A stretch of 15,882 nucleotides of DNA from Scatosoma sp045660225. GTDB lineage: Bacteria; Bacillota; Clostridia; Christensenellales; Borkfalkiaceae. The stretch lies in assembly GCA_045660225.1 (NCBI GenBank), contig JAZRDK010000063.1, positions 1 to 15,882 on the forward strand. The letters are read 5' to 3'. The position numbers were made by a program, and so were the translations under genes. Below are positions 8,241 through 14,694 of the stretch, piece by piece. Each line of letters starts with the position of its first letter. The first letter of the stretch is position 1. The notes under the pieces were generated by a model. The model saw nothing but the letters and a program-made list of their open reading frames with translations, was not told where the DNA came from and ran no database searches.

Positions 8241-9497
8241 ATGGATAAATTTATAATTAACGGCGGTAAAAAATTATACGGCGAAATTGCCGTACAAAGC
8301 GCAAAAAACACCGTTTTGCCCTTGCTTGCAGGCTCGGTTTTAACGGACGAGCAAGTCACGATTCGTGGCGTGCCCGAAATCAACGACGTGGAAAATATGT
8401 TGCGCATCTTAGGCGAAGTCGGGTGCAAAATCAAACGACAAAACCATTGCGCCGTTATAGACAGTTCCAATGCGGTTTCGCACGAAATTCCTACGCGACT
8501 CACCAAAGAGTTGCGTTCTTCCGTTTTTATGCTCGGTTCGGTTTTGACGCGCTTTCGCCGTGCAAAAATTTCCTATCCCGGCGGTTGCGACATCGGGCTT
8601 CGGCCGATTGATTTGCATCTTGCCGGGTTAAAGCGTTTGGGTGTGAAAATCGTCGAAAAGGACGGGTATATCGACTGCGAAGCGGAAAGACTTGTCGGTG
8701 CGGACATTTTGCTTGATTTCCCAAGCGTCGGTGCGACGGAAAACATTTTGCTTGCTGCGGTTAAGGCGGAAGGTATAACCGTGATACGCAACGCCGCCAA
8801 AGAACCGGAAATCGTCGATTTGCAAAATTTTCTCAATTTAATGGGCGCAAAGATACGTGGTGCAGGCGGAGGGACGATTGTCGTAGAAGGCGTTCGGCGG
8901 TTGCACGGGGTAGACTATACGCCTATCGGCGACAGGATTGAAGGGGGTACGTACTTAATTGCCGTGGCGTCTTGCGGTGGCGAAATTTCTTTAAGTGGCG
9001 TTCCGCCTGAAAATATTGACGCACTTTTACATAAATTGCGCGAAAACGGTTGCAAAATACATGCAAAAAATGATAAAATAGAATTGTCGAGCAACGGACG
9101 GTTAAAATCGGTCAACGTAGTGGAAACCAGTCCTTTTCCAGGTTTTCCTACCGACCTGCAGGCGCAGTACACCGCGCTTTGCTGTACGGCAAGCGGTTCG
9201 ACCGTCGTCGTTGAAAACCTGTTTGAAACGCGCTATCGTTACGTGGCGGAGTTAAAGCGCATGGGCGCGGACGTCATTGTACGCGGTAGGACGGCGTTGG
9301 TGCGCGGTGTAGAACGTTTACACGGCGCGCCCGTAACCGCAGGTGATTTGCGTGGAGGGGCGGCGCTTGTTGTCGCCGGCTTAAAAGCGGAAGGGCAAAG
9401 CGTAGTGATGGATTTGTCGCACGTCGATAGGGGTTACGCCGATTTTGAAGGCAAACTTCGTACGCTCGGCGCGCATATAAGAAGGGTTCGTATCTAA
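8241..9497 (+). CDS. murA: UDP-N-acetylglucosamine 1-carboxyvinyltransferase MurA
   Basis: First committed step of peptidoglycan synthesis: transfers enolpyruvate from PEP to UDP-GlcNAc. 418 residues, normal length. Active-site residues align almost number for number with E. coli MurA: K22 in SAKNTVLPLL, C116 in PGGCDIGLRPIDLHL (the cysteine alkylated by fosfomycin; Asp in some resistant lineages, Cys here), D305 in GFPTDLQAQ and R397 in DRGYADFEGKL. Cys at this site predicts fosfomycin-sensitive target chemistry, as known for the family. Start supported by AAAGGAG (8225-8231). It sits between ftsW and ftsQ, a place often held by murG or murB. Gram-positives often have two murA paralogues; whether this is the only copy cannot be seen here. 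Confidence 0.98.
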   Translation: MDKFIINGGKKLYGEIAVQSAKNTVLPLLAGSVLTDEQVTIRGVPEINDVENMLRILGEVGCKIKRQNHCAVIDSSNAVSHEIPTRLTKELRSSVFMLGSVLTRFRRAKISYPGGCDIGLRPIDLHLAGLKRLGVKIVEKDGYIDCEAERLVGADILLDFPSVGATENILLAAVKAEGITVIRNAAKEPEIVDLQNFLNLMGAKIRGAGGGTIVVEGVRRLHGVDYTPIGDRIEGGTYLIAVASCGGEISLSGVPPENIDALLHKLRENGCKIHAKNDKIELSSNGRLKSVNVVETSPFPGFPTDLQAQYTALCCTASGSTVVVENLFETRYRYVAELKRMGADVIVRGRTALVRGVERLHGAPVTAGDLRGGAALVVAGLKAEGQSVVMDLSHVDRGYADFEGKLRTLGAHIRRVRI

Positions 9498-9525
9498 AAT
9501 AAAGGACGGTTGCAAAGGAAGAAAA

Positions 9526-10305
9526 ATGCGAAAAAAACTTGTGATAATTTCTTTAACGTTCGTGGTGTTTCTCTGCGCCGTCGTGTTGGGCGTTTCGACT
9601 GTTTTCCGCGTGGATAGGGTAACGGTAGAAACGACTACGGTTTCCGAGCTTGCAAAGACGGAATCGAAGGCGCTTGAAAAGAAGATAAGAGAAACGTATT
9701 TGACGAAAAATTCGTTGTTTGTCGACGTGGAAGAAATCAAGGCTTGGAAATCGGAATTCCCGTATTTAAGCGTTACGTCCGTAGAAAAAGATTATCCCAA
9801 CGGTATTTTGGTAAAAGTCACGGAAGAAAAGGAAGCGTACGCCGTTAAAAATGGCGACGAATATTATATACTCAACCAAACAGGCGACGTATTGACAACG
9901 AAAACAAGTAGCGAAAATCGCCTGGACGGTCAGCCGAACTTGCTTTTGGAAGGTTTTGCGTTTACGGGTGTTGAAAACGGTACGCTGGTGGGCGACGACG
10001 CGTTTTCTACGGCGTTGTCCGTGCTTAAAACCGCAGACGAAATTTTGGGCGGAGTGCGTAAAAACGTGCTTTCGTTACGCCTTATCAACGGCACGCCGGA
10101 AACCATCGTTTGTTTGTCGATGCGCGAAGGCGTAAAGGTGTACGTTGGCAACGTTTCGCAAGCGACGGACGAGAAGGTGAAAAAGGCAATAGACGAATAC
10201 CTGGCATTGTCCGACGGGCAAAAACTGACGGGTAGGTTGCTTGTTTCTGAGGCGGAAGGGCAACTCGTCGTTTCCTATTCCGAAACGGACGAATTTCAAG
10301 TATAA
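9526..10305 (+). CDS. ftsQ: Cell division protein FtsQ/DivIB
   Basis: Bitopic septal protein expected to bind FtsL/DivIC and help activate the septal synthase. 259 residues: basic MRKK start, membrane segment (about 4-26), POTRA-like domain (about 28-99, starting FRVDRVTVE and running through FPYLSVTSVEKDYPNGILVKVTE), then a beta-rich domain beginning EAYAVKNGDEYYILNQTGDVL, the typical DivIB/FtsQ junction. SD AAGGAA (9515-9520) is 5 bases before ATG. It is the last gene before the terminator at 10311-10337, so it closes the upstream operon. The C-terminal third is not recognisable by motif, as is usual for the family. Confidence 0.9.
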   Translation: MRKKLVIISLTFVVFLCAVVLGVSTVFRVDRVTVETTTVSELAKTESKALEKKIRETYLTKNSLFVDVEEIKAWKSEFPYLSVTSVEKDYPNGILVKVTEEKEAYAVKNGDEYYILNQTGDVLTTKTSSENRLDGQPNLLLEGFAFTGVENGTLVGDDAFSTALSVLKTADEILGGVRKNVLSLRLINGTPETIVCLSMREGVKVYVGNVSQATDEKVKKAIDEYLALSDGQKLTGRLLVSEAEGQLVVSYSETDEFQV

Positions 10306-10310
10306 CGAAG

Positions 10311-10337
10311 AAAAACACGCGTTCGGCGTGTTTTTTT
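10311..10337 (+). terminator. Intrinsic terminator after ftsQ
   Basis: Perfect inverted repeat AAAAACACGC (10311-10320) and GCGTGTTTTT (10326-10335) with a 5-base loop, running into seven T (10331-10337). It lies 6 bases after the ftsQ stop and ends the rsmH-ftsQ transcription unit, although readthrough into ftsA cannot be excluded. Confidence 0.88.
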
Positions 10338-10360
10338 CATGCCTTTTTTTCGTTCAAATA

Positions 10361-10389
10361 TTGACATCTACCTGTAAATAGTGTATAAT
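10361..10389 (+). promoter_or_regulatory. Consensus housekeeping promoter of ftsA-ftsZ
   Basis: -35 TTGACA (10361-10366) and -10 TATAAT (10384-10389), both 6/6, with a 17-base spacer. Expected transcription start is near 10396, giving a leader of about 44 bases. The perfect match implies strong constitutive sigma-A-type expression, fitting the high FtsZ levels that dividing cells need. Confidence 0.92.
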
Positions 10390-10439
10390 AATTAAAAGTA
10401 CGCACTGTAAGCGATAGAACTACGTAAGAGAGTTAGGTT

Positions 10440-11627
10440 ATGAAATACGAAAGCGTTGCAATTTTAGACGTAAGGTCAAACGAAGTTTCCTTTTCGCTCG
10501 GCACGAAAGGGGTCAACGGTACGTTTATTTTTAACGACAGCCACAGCGAAAACCACGAAGGTTTTCTGGTGGATGGTTTTTTTGATATCGCGTCGTTTAG
10601 AAAGGCGGTTGCTACGTCCGTTACGTCCGTGCGCCAAAACCACGGCGGTGCGTTGCAAGAAGTGTACGTAGGCGTGCCTGCTCCGTTCGTTGGTTTGCGG
10701 ACGAAAGGGCATACGATTTCCTTCTCCAAAAAACGCAAAATTACAATGCAGGACATCGACGCGCTATATGAAAGCGGATTAAACGAGCTGATGGAAAGCG
10801 GACGCTGTATCCGTCGCTCGGCAATGTATTTCTCGTTGGGGGACAACCGCAAATGCTTTTCCGCGGAATCACTTTTGGGTGTTTCGTCTACCCTTCTTAA
10901 AGGCGCGTTGTGTTATTACTTCGTTTCGGATGAGTTTTACGAAACCTTGACGGGGCTTTTGGGGAATCTTGGGTTTTCCAAGGTACATTTCATCCCGTCG
11001 TCGCTTGCTCAGCTTACCTATCTTATCCCCGAAAAGAAACGCGAAGGCTATGCGTTTTTGTTGGACGTAGGGTTCTTGACGACGACGATTTCCGTCGTTT
11101 ACGGCAACGGTATCGTCCGCGAAGAATCGTTCAACTGCGGTATCGGTACAGTCGTCGTTGCGCTTATGCAGGATTTGGGTATCGAGTACGAGTTGGCGGA
11201 AGAAATCTTGTACGGCTCGAATATTTCGGGTGGCGCTGTGAGCAAGGACGAGCCGTTTAGGACGGAACGCGGTGAAGAAATTTCCACCATCGAACATATC
11301 AACGACGTGATTAAATGCGCGCTGGACGTTGCCTGTGAAGGCGTTGAAAACGTACTGAATAAATATTACAAGGATAACGCGTCGACGGGCTTGACCGTCA
11401 ACCCGATTAACGTAACGGGCGAAGGCGTGGGTGTAATCAAGGGGATTGCAGAACATATCGCATCCAGGTTAAATCGTTTGACGACGGTGGTTTGTCCCGA
11501 TTTGCCCTATTACGATAAGCCTTACTTCTCGTCGCGTATGGCGTTGCTTGCAACGTCAACGTCCGATAAGAAGAAAAGGGGATTTTTCCATAGAATTTTT
11601 AACGGTCATAAAGGAGAGAACAAATGA
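10440..11627 (+). CDS. ftsA: Divergent FtsA-like actin-fold division protein
   Basis: Probable membrane anchor of the FtsZ ring, 395 residues, a little shorter than usual FtsA. Domain order fits FtsA: first strand VAILDVRSN (phosphate-1 region, D10), a 1C/SHS2-like part (about 48-115, with VYVGVPAPFVGLRTKG), FLLDVGFLTTTISVVYGNG (phosphate-2, D209), NVTGEGVGVIKGIAEHI (adenosine motif, about 324-340), and a basic amphipathic end KKKRGFFHRIFNGHKG (377-392) resembling the FtsA membrane-targeting helix. Ordinary FtsA has DIGTS-like and DIGGGTTD-like loops; here most of the glycines and the final Asp are missing, so ATP binding may be lost or altered. Weak SD AAGAGAG (10426-10432). The stop overlaps the ftsZ start. 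PilM-like relatives are the alternative, but the neighbour and tail favour FtsA. Confidence 0.83.
   Translation: MKYESVAILDVRSNEVSFSLGTKGVNGTFIFNDSHSENHEGFLVDGFFDIASFRKAVATSVTSVRQNHGGALQEVYVGVPAPFVGLRTKGHTISFSKKRKITMQDIDALYESGLNELMESGRCIRRSAMYFSLGDNRKCFSAESLLGVSSTLLKGALCYYFVSDEFYETLTGLLGNLGFSKVHFIPSSLAQLTYLIPEKKREGYAFLLDVGFLTTTISVVYGNGIVREESFNCGIGTVVVALMQDLGIEYELAEEILYGSNISGGAVSKDEPFRTERGEEISTIEHINDVIKCALDVACEGVENVLNKYYKDNASTGLTVNPINVTGEGVGVIKGIAEHIASRLNRLTTVVCPDLPYYDKPYFSSRMALLATSTSDKKKRGFFHRIFNGHKGENK
11611..11616 (+). promoter_or_regulatory. ftsZ ribosome binding site inside ftsA, with ATGA overlap
   Basis: AAGGAG ends 7 bases before ATG 11624, whose bases overlap the ftsA stop TGA (11625-11627). 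A second ATG at 11627 would have a 10-base gap, so the first is preferred. The arrangement implies translational coupling of FtsA and FtsZ; the ftsZ SD is clearly stronger than that of ftsA, consistent with FtsZ excess. Confidence 0.8.
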
Positions 11628-12925
11628 TGGACTATTTTGGCGGTAACAGTTACGGCGGATTCGGTTCGAGTTCGGGATTTCCCTCGGGAGAACCCAGCGT
11701 AAACAACCTTTCGGGCGTTGCGAAAATCAAGGTCGTCGGTGTAGGTGGCGCTGGTAACAACGCGGTTGATAGATTGATTGAATCGGGCTTAGAAAGCGCA
11801 GAATACGTCGTCGTAAACACCGACAACCAGGCGCTTGCTCGTTCGCGTTCGCGCAATCGTATCCAAATCGGCGTCGAATTGACGAAAGGTTTGGGCGCAG
11901 GCGCTGACCCCACGATAGGTAAGGCTGCCGCTGAAGAAAATAGAGAACAAATCCAAGAAGCGCTTAAAGACACCGACTTGCTGTTTATCACGGCTGGCAT
12001 GGGCGGTGGTACGGGTACGGGCGCAGCACCCGTCGTCGCAAAAATCGCGAAGGAAATGAAAATCTTGACGGTTGCCGTCATCACTTTGCCGTTTAGCTTT
12101 GAGGCAAAGCGCAGGATGGACAACGCGTTGGTGGGCGTGGAAGAACTGAAAAAACACGTCGATTCGATTATCACGATTCCCAACGACAAAATCCGCCAAG
12201 TCGTACCCAAAGGCACGTCCTTTGCAGAAGCGTTGAAGGTTGCGGACGAAGTCCTTCGTCAAGGTATTCGCGGTATTGCGGAGCTCATCGTTAAACCTTC
12301 GCTTATCAACCTTGACTTTGCGGACGTAAAAACGACGTTGAAAGGACGCGGACTCGCGCATATGGGTATCGGCGTTGCAAAGGGCGAAAAACGTATCTAC
12401 GACGCCGTTCGTTGTGCCGTGGGCAGTCCTTTGCTTAACACGACGATTGAAGGCGCAAGCTCGGTAATTCTCAACGTTATCGGTGGTAAAGACTTGTCTT
12501 TGGAAGAAGTCAGCATCGCGGCAGACCTTGTAAGGGGCGTCATTGATTATTCGGCAAACGTCATCTTCGGCGCATGCATTGACGAGCATATGTCCGACGA
12601 AGTCGAAGTCGTCATCATCGCAACGGGGTTTAGCGCGGCGAAAAACGGGTTTGGTTTCGAAACGCAAAACTCGGCGTTTAGACAGGCGTCTATGTTGGCA
12701 AGAAGGCTGGACGGCGTGTACAACGTCTCGCCTGCGCGCGTGGACGAAAGTGGCGTTGTGGACGGCAATACAGAGCCGGTTACGCAACCGTATGCCGAAC
12801 CTGTTGCAAACAACGCTCCGTTTGAACCGGACGACCCGATTCCCGACGTGCAAGAAACCAAACCGGACAGAAAACATCGTCCGAAATTCGTAGATTTCTT
12901 CATGAGAAAGAAATCGGATGACTAA
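11624..12925 (+). CDS. ftsZ: Cell division GTPase FtsZ
   Basis: Tubulin-like GTPase forming the cytokinetic ring. 433 residues. Begins with a Gly/Ser-rich leader (1-30) longer than usual, then KVVGVGGAGNNAVDRL (36-51), the tubulin signature GGGTGTG (127-133) and the T7 synergy loop NLDFAD (229-234) with both catalytic acidic residues, so GTP hydrolysis should be normal. After the globular part (to about 345) follows a variable linker of about 70 residues rich in Pro, Glu, Asn and Val. The C-terminal peptide is RPKFVDFFMRKK (419-430): it keeps the aromatic-hydrophobic-Arg end of the usual IPxFLR motif, but Asp takes the place of the conserved Pro. A terminator begins 5 bases after the stop. 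Confidence 0.99.
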   Translation: MMDYFGGNSYGGFGSSSGFPSGEPSVNNLSGVAKIKVVGVGGAGNNAVDRLIESGLESAEYVVVNTDNQALARSRSRNRIQIGVELTKGLGAGADPTIGKAAAEENREQIQEALKDTDLLFITAGMGGGTGTGAAPVVAKIAKEMKILTVAVITLPFSFEAKRRMDNALVGVEELKKHVDSIITIPNDKIRQVVPKGTSFAEALKVADEVLRQGIRGIAELIVKPSLINLDFADVKTTLKGRGLAHMGIGVAKGEKRIYDAVRCAVGSPLLNTTIEGASSVILNVIGGKDLSLEEVSIAADLVRGVIDYSANVIFGACIDEHMSDEVEVVIIATGFSAAKNGFGFETQNSAFRQASMLARRLDGVYNVSPARVDESGVVDGNTEPVTQPYAEPVANNAPFEPDDPIPDVQETKPDRKHRPKFVDFFMRKKSDD

Positions 12926-12930
12926 AAATC

Positions 12931-12967
12931 AAAACCGCCTACCGAACAATTCGGCAGGCGGTTTTTT
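12931..12967 (+). terminator. Intrinsic terminator after ftsZ, probably bidirectional
   Basis: Arms 12931-12946 and 12950-12965 pair over 16 positions with one A-C mismatch (12941/12955) and a 3-base loop; six T (12962-12967) follow. On the - strand the mismatch becomes G-U and the stem is followed by TTTTGATTTTT, so it could also stop a leftward transcript. It closes the ftsA-ftsZ unit. Confidence 0.9.
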
Positions 12968-12973
12968 GACGGA

Positions 12974-13007
12974 GAAAGAGCACCTGCGGGGGCGCAGATG
13001 CTCTTTC
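12974..13007 (-). other. Second strong hairpin with C-rich tetraloop
   Basis: Arms 12974-12988 and 12993-13007 pair over 15 positions around a 4-base loop, GGGG on + and CCCC on -. The one imperfect pair (12983/12998) is C-A on + but G-U on -. No T run follows on + and it lies beyond the ftsZ terminator, so it is not an ordinary terminator for ftsZ. Best seen as a structural part of a - strand RNA; a stray palindromic repeat is the alternative. Confidence 0.6.
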
Positions 13008-13088
13008 GAGGAAGAATAAATCAGATAATAGGATAAACTTTATCGAAAAAATATATTAAACAAAATCGTTCAATCGATATTTTTAATT

Positions 13089-13117
13089 ATTATAGCACGA
13101 TTTACTAGGGAACGCAA
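13089..13117 (-). promoter_or_regulatory. Extended -10 promoter facing left in the ftsZ-murC gap
   Basis: On the - strand, TGC-TATAAT (13097-13089) is a full extended -10 element (TGn plus a 6/6 hexamer). TTGCGT (13117-13112) stands 17 bases upstream as a weak 3/6 -35 box. Start would fall near 13082. No protein frame on the - strand follows within the gap, so it would make a small or antisense RNA. The region is AT-rich, so a chance match is possible. Confidence 0.45.
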
Positions 13118-13200
13118 CTAAAAAGACGGGGAAATGTTAAAAAAATTAATAAAATTTTGAAATTGTCATAAAAGGCTTGGGTTTGGCGTAAACATAGTGT

Positions 13201-14553
13201 ATGCGGTTAAAAGGATTAAAAAACTGTAAATCGGTGTACTTTATCGGTATCGGTGGAATTAGTATGAGCGCGCTTGCAAAATTTTTGTCCGTATGCGGTT
13301 ATAACGTATCGGGGAGCGACGCTGTGAAAAACGAAGAAACGGAAGCGCTTGCGTTTTACGGCGTGAAGGTGTATTTGGGTGCAGAGCGTACAAGGGCGGA
13401 ATTGCAAAACGCGGACGTCGTCGTATACACGGACGCGGTGGCTTGCCGTCACGAAGAAAGGATGGAGGCGGTGCGACTTGGTAAAACCGTGTATTCGCGC
13501 GCGGAATTACTGGGCATGATTACGCAGGAATTTCCAAACGTTGTTTGCGTTGCGGGAAGCCACGGCAAGACGACGTGTACGTCTATGTGCGCGCACGTTC
13601 TACGCGCGTCGGGTGTAGGGTTTACCGCGCACATCGGGGGCGAAGATTTGGCGTTTGGAAACTTTGTTTCCACAGGCGAAGACTATTTCCTTAGCGAGGC
13701 TTGCGAATACAAGAAAAATCTTTTACATCTTCGTGCGGACGTTGCCCTTCTTCTCAACGTGGATTTAGACCATATGGAGTGCTACCGTGACGAAACGGAG
13801 CTTATCGAGTGTTTTTCGCGTTATTGCAAGGGTGCGAAAACGGCGTTTGTGTGTGCCGACGACGCGCGCTGTGCAAAAATAGGCGATTTTCCAAACTTTG
13901 GGATAGATACGCCTTTTTGCGATTATCGGGCAATCGACCTTCGCGCCGTCAACGAGCGATATTCCTTTACCGTAGAAGAGTACGGAAAACGGCTTTGCCG
14001 TGTAAAATTAAACGCCATCGGCAAATGTAACGTCTACAACGCTTTGGCGACGTTTTCGGCGATGCGTTCGCTTGGGTTTCACGAAAAGGAAATCGTAAAA
14101 GGGTTGCAAACGTTTACGGCGGTAAAGCGTCGTTTTGAGAAAATCGGCGTCTATCACGGCGCAAGTTTTATTTGCGATTACGCGCACCACCCAAGAGAAA
14201 TTGCATCCACGCTTGCGACGGCGAAGGGGATATGCAGGGGTGCGTTGTACGTCGTTTTCCAACCGCATACTTATTCCAGGACGAAACTCCTTCTTCGCGA
14301 ATTTGTGGACGTGTTAAAGGACGTGGAAAACTTGATGATTTACAAAACTTATCCTGCGCGCGAGAAGTACGACGAAGAAGGGAGCGCAAGACGCTTGGCA
14401 GGCGCGGTTGGCGGTTGCTTGTACTCTGAAAACGTGTTCATGCTCCGCACCTGGCTCACGAAAACGGTAAAGGAAGGCGACGTCGTTTTGTTTTTAGGTG
14501 CAGGCGACGTTTACTATTTGGCGCAATATCTTTTGCGAGAATACGAGAAATAA
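13201..14553 (+). CDS. murC: UDP-N-acetylmuramate:L-alanine ligase MurC
   Basis: Cytoplasmic ATP-dependent ligase that adds L-Ala to UDP-MurNAc. 450 residues, normal length. The N-terminal UDP-binding loop is YFIGIGGISMSALA (13-26); the ATP loop GSHGKTT (119-125) has the SHGKTT form specific to MurC; then AHIGG (143-147), LNVDLDHMECY (185-195), CDYAHHPREI (325-334) and FQPHTYSRTK (353-362), all MurC hallmarks, and the AREKYDE loop (386-392). An in-frame TAG at 13195-13197 blocks any upstream extension, so ATG 13201 is the start, yet no SD is visible within 20 bases. The gene lies alone between two terminators, away from murD and murE in the upstream operon. No clear + strand promoter is visible; an extended -10-like TGTCATAAA at 13164-13172 is the best weak candidate. 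Confidence 0.97.
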   Translation: MRLKGLKNCKSVYFIGIGGISMSALAKFLSVCGYNVSGSDAVKNEETEALAFYGVKVYLGAERTRAELQNADVVVYTDAVACRHEERMEAVRLGKTVYSRAELLGMITQEFPNVVCVAGSHGKTTCTSMCAHVLRASGVGFTAHIGGEDLAFGNFVSTGEDYFLSEACEYKKNLLHLRADVALLLNVDLDHMECYRDETELIECFSRYCKGAKTAFVCADDARCAKIGDFPNFGIDTPFCDYRAIDLRAVNERYSFTVEEYGKRLCRVKLNAIGKCNVYNALATFSAMRSLGFHEKEIVKGLQTFTAVKRRFEKIGVYHGASFICDYAHHPREIASTLATAKGICRGALYVVFQPHTYSRTKLLLREFVDVLKDVENLMIYKTYPAREKYDEEGSARRLAGAVGGCLYSENVFMLRTWLTKTVKEGDVVLFLGAGDVYYLAQYLLREYEK

Positions 14554-14560
14554 TAAAAAA

Positions 14561-14609
14561 GGGCAAGGGCGAGAAATGCAAAAAACTCGCTTTTTGCCCG
14601 TTTTTTTTT
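14561..14609 (+). terminator. Intrinsic terminator after murC
   Basis: GGGCAAGGGCGAG (14561-14573) pairs with 14586-14599 through GGGCAA/TTGCCC and GCGAG/CTCGC, joined by two G-T pairs and one bulged T; loop about 12 bases; nine T follow (14601-14609). The G-T pairs fit a + strand RNA. It separates murC from ftsK. Confidence 0.88.
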
Positions 14610-14619
14610 CTTCAAACTA

Positions 14620-14648
14620 TTGATAATTGCTAAAATAAATGTTATAAT
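14620..14648 (+). promoter_or_regulatory. Extended -10 promoter of ftsK
   Basis: -35 TTGATA (14620-14625, 5/6), 17-base spacer, TGT directly before -10 TATAAT (14643-14648, 6/6). The start should fall near 14655, giving a leader of about 40 bases. It lies 10 bases after the murC terminator, so ftsK has its own transcription start. Confidence 0.85.
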
Positions 14649-14664
14649 ATTAAAAATATTATAA
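14642..14664 (+). repeat. Perfect AT-only inverted repeat over the ftsK -10 and start region
   Basis: TTATAATATT (14642-14651) and AATATTATAA (14655-14664) are exact reverse complements separated by AAA. The left arm contains the -10 box and the right arm lies at the expected transcription start. The position would suit an operator, but an all-A/T palindrome can arise by chance in an AT-rich leader. Confidence 0.5.
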
Positions 14665-14679
14665 ATTGCTTAATTTCGC

Positions 14680-14685
14680 AGGGGG
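14680..14685 (+). promoter_or_regulatory. Ribosome binding site that fixes the ftsK TTG start
   Basis: AGGGGG lies 9 bases before TTG 14695. An in-frame TAA at 14686-14688 rules out any start further upstream, leaving this TTG as the first usable codon of the open frame. Confidence 0.75.
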
Positions 14686-14694
14686 TAATTTGGT

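Larger units (their letters stand above)
12924..13082 (-). ncRNA. Putative small RNA antisense to the ftsZ-murC gap
   Basis: Predicted RNA of about 159 bases reading leftward from the extended -10 promoter at 13089-13117. It would contain an AT-rich leader with a 13-base palindrome (13032-13044), a pyrimidine stretch TTCTTCCTC (- strand, 13016-13008), a 15-bp hairpin with CCCC loop (13007-12974), and a final hairpin (12965-12931) followed by TTTTGATTTTT, ending at the ftsZ stop. Key observation: the single imperfect pair in each hairpin is an A-C or C-A mismatch as + RNA but a G-U pair as - RNA, so both stems are fully paired only on the - strand. The family is not recognised. C-rich loops and CU stretches are known as SD-binding sites in some Gram-positive small RNAs; any target is inference. 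Confidence 0.35.

Noticed and set aside
7769..8506. 245-codon open frame on the - strand across ftsW and murA
   Set aside because: No recognisable motif and no start signal seen; spans two certain + strand genes and their spacer.
11789..12877. 362-codon open frame on the - strand inside ftsZ
   Set aside because: It mirrors ftsZ codon bias (many GNC/CGN codons avoid stops on the opposite strand), is very rich in Arg, Phe, Cys and Val, has no family motif, and lies entirely within a certain gene.
12926..13200. Riboswitch, tRNA or known structured leader in the longest gap before murC
   Set aside because: Apart from the two hairpins and promoter elements described, the sequence is AT-rich and shows no cloverleaf or recognisable riboswitch core.
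14658..14663. Minus-strand TATAAT in the ftsK promoter palindrome
   Set aside because: It is just the mirror of the inverted repeat; there is no -35 or TGn element at the right distance on the - strand.
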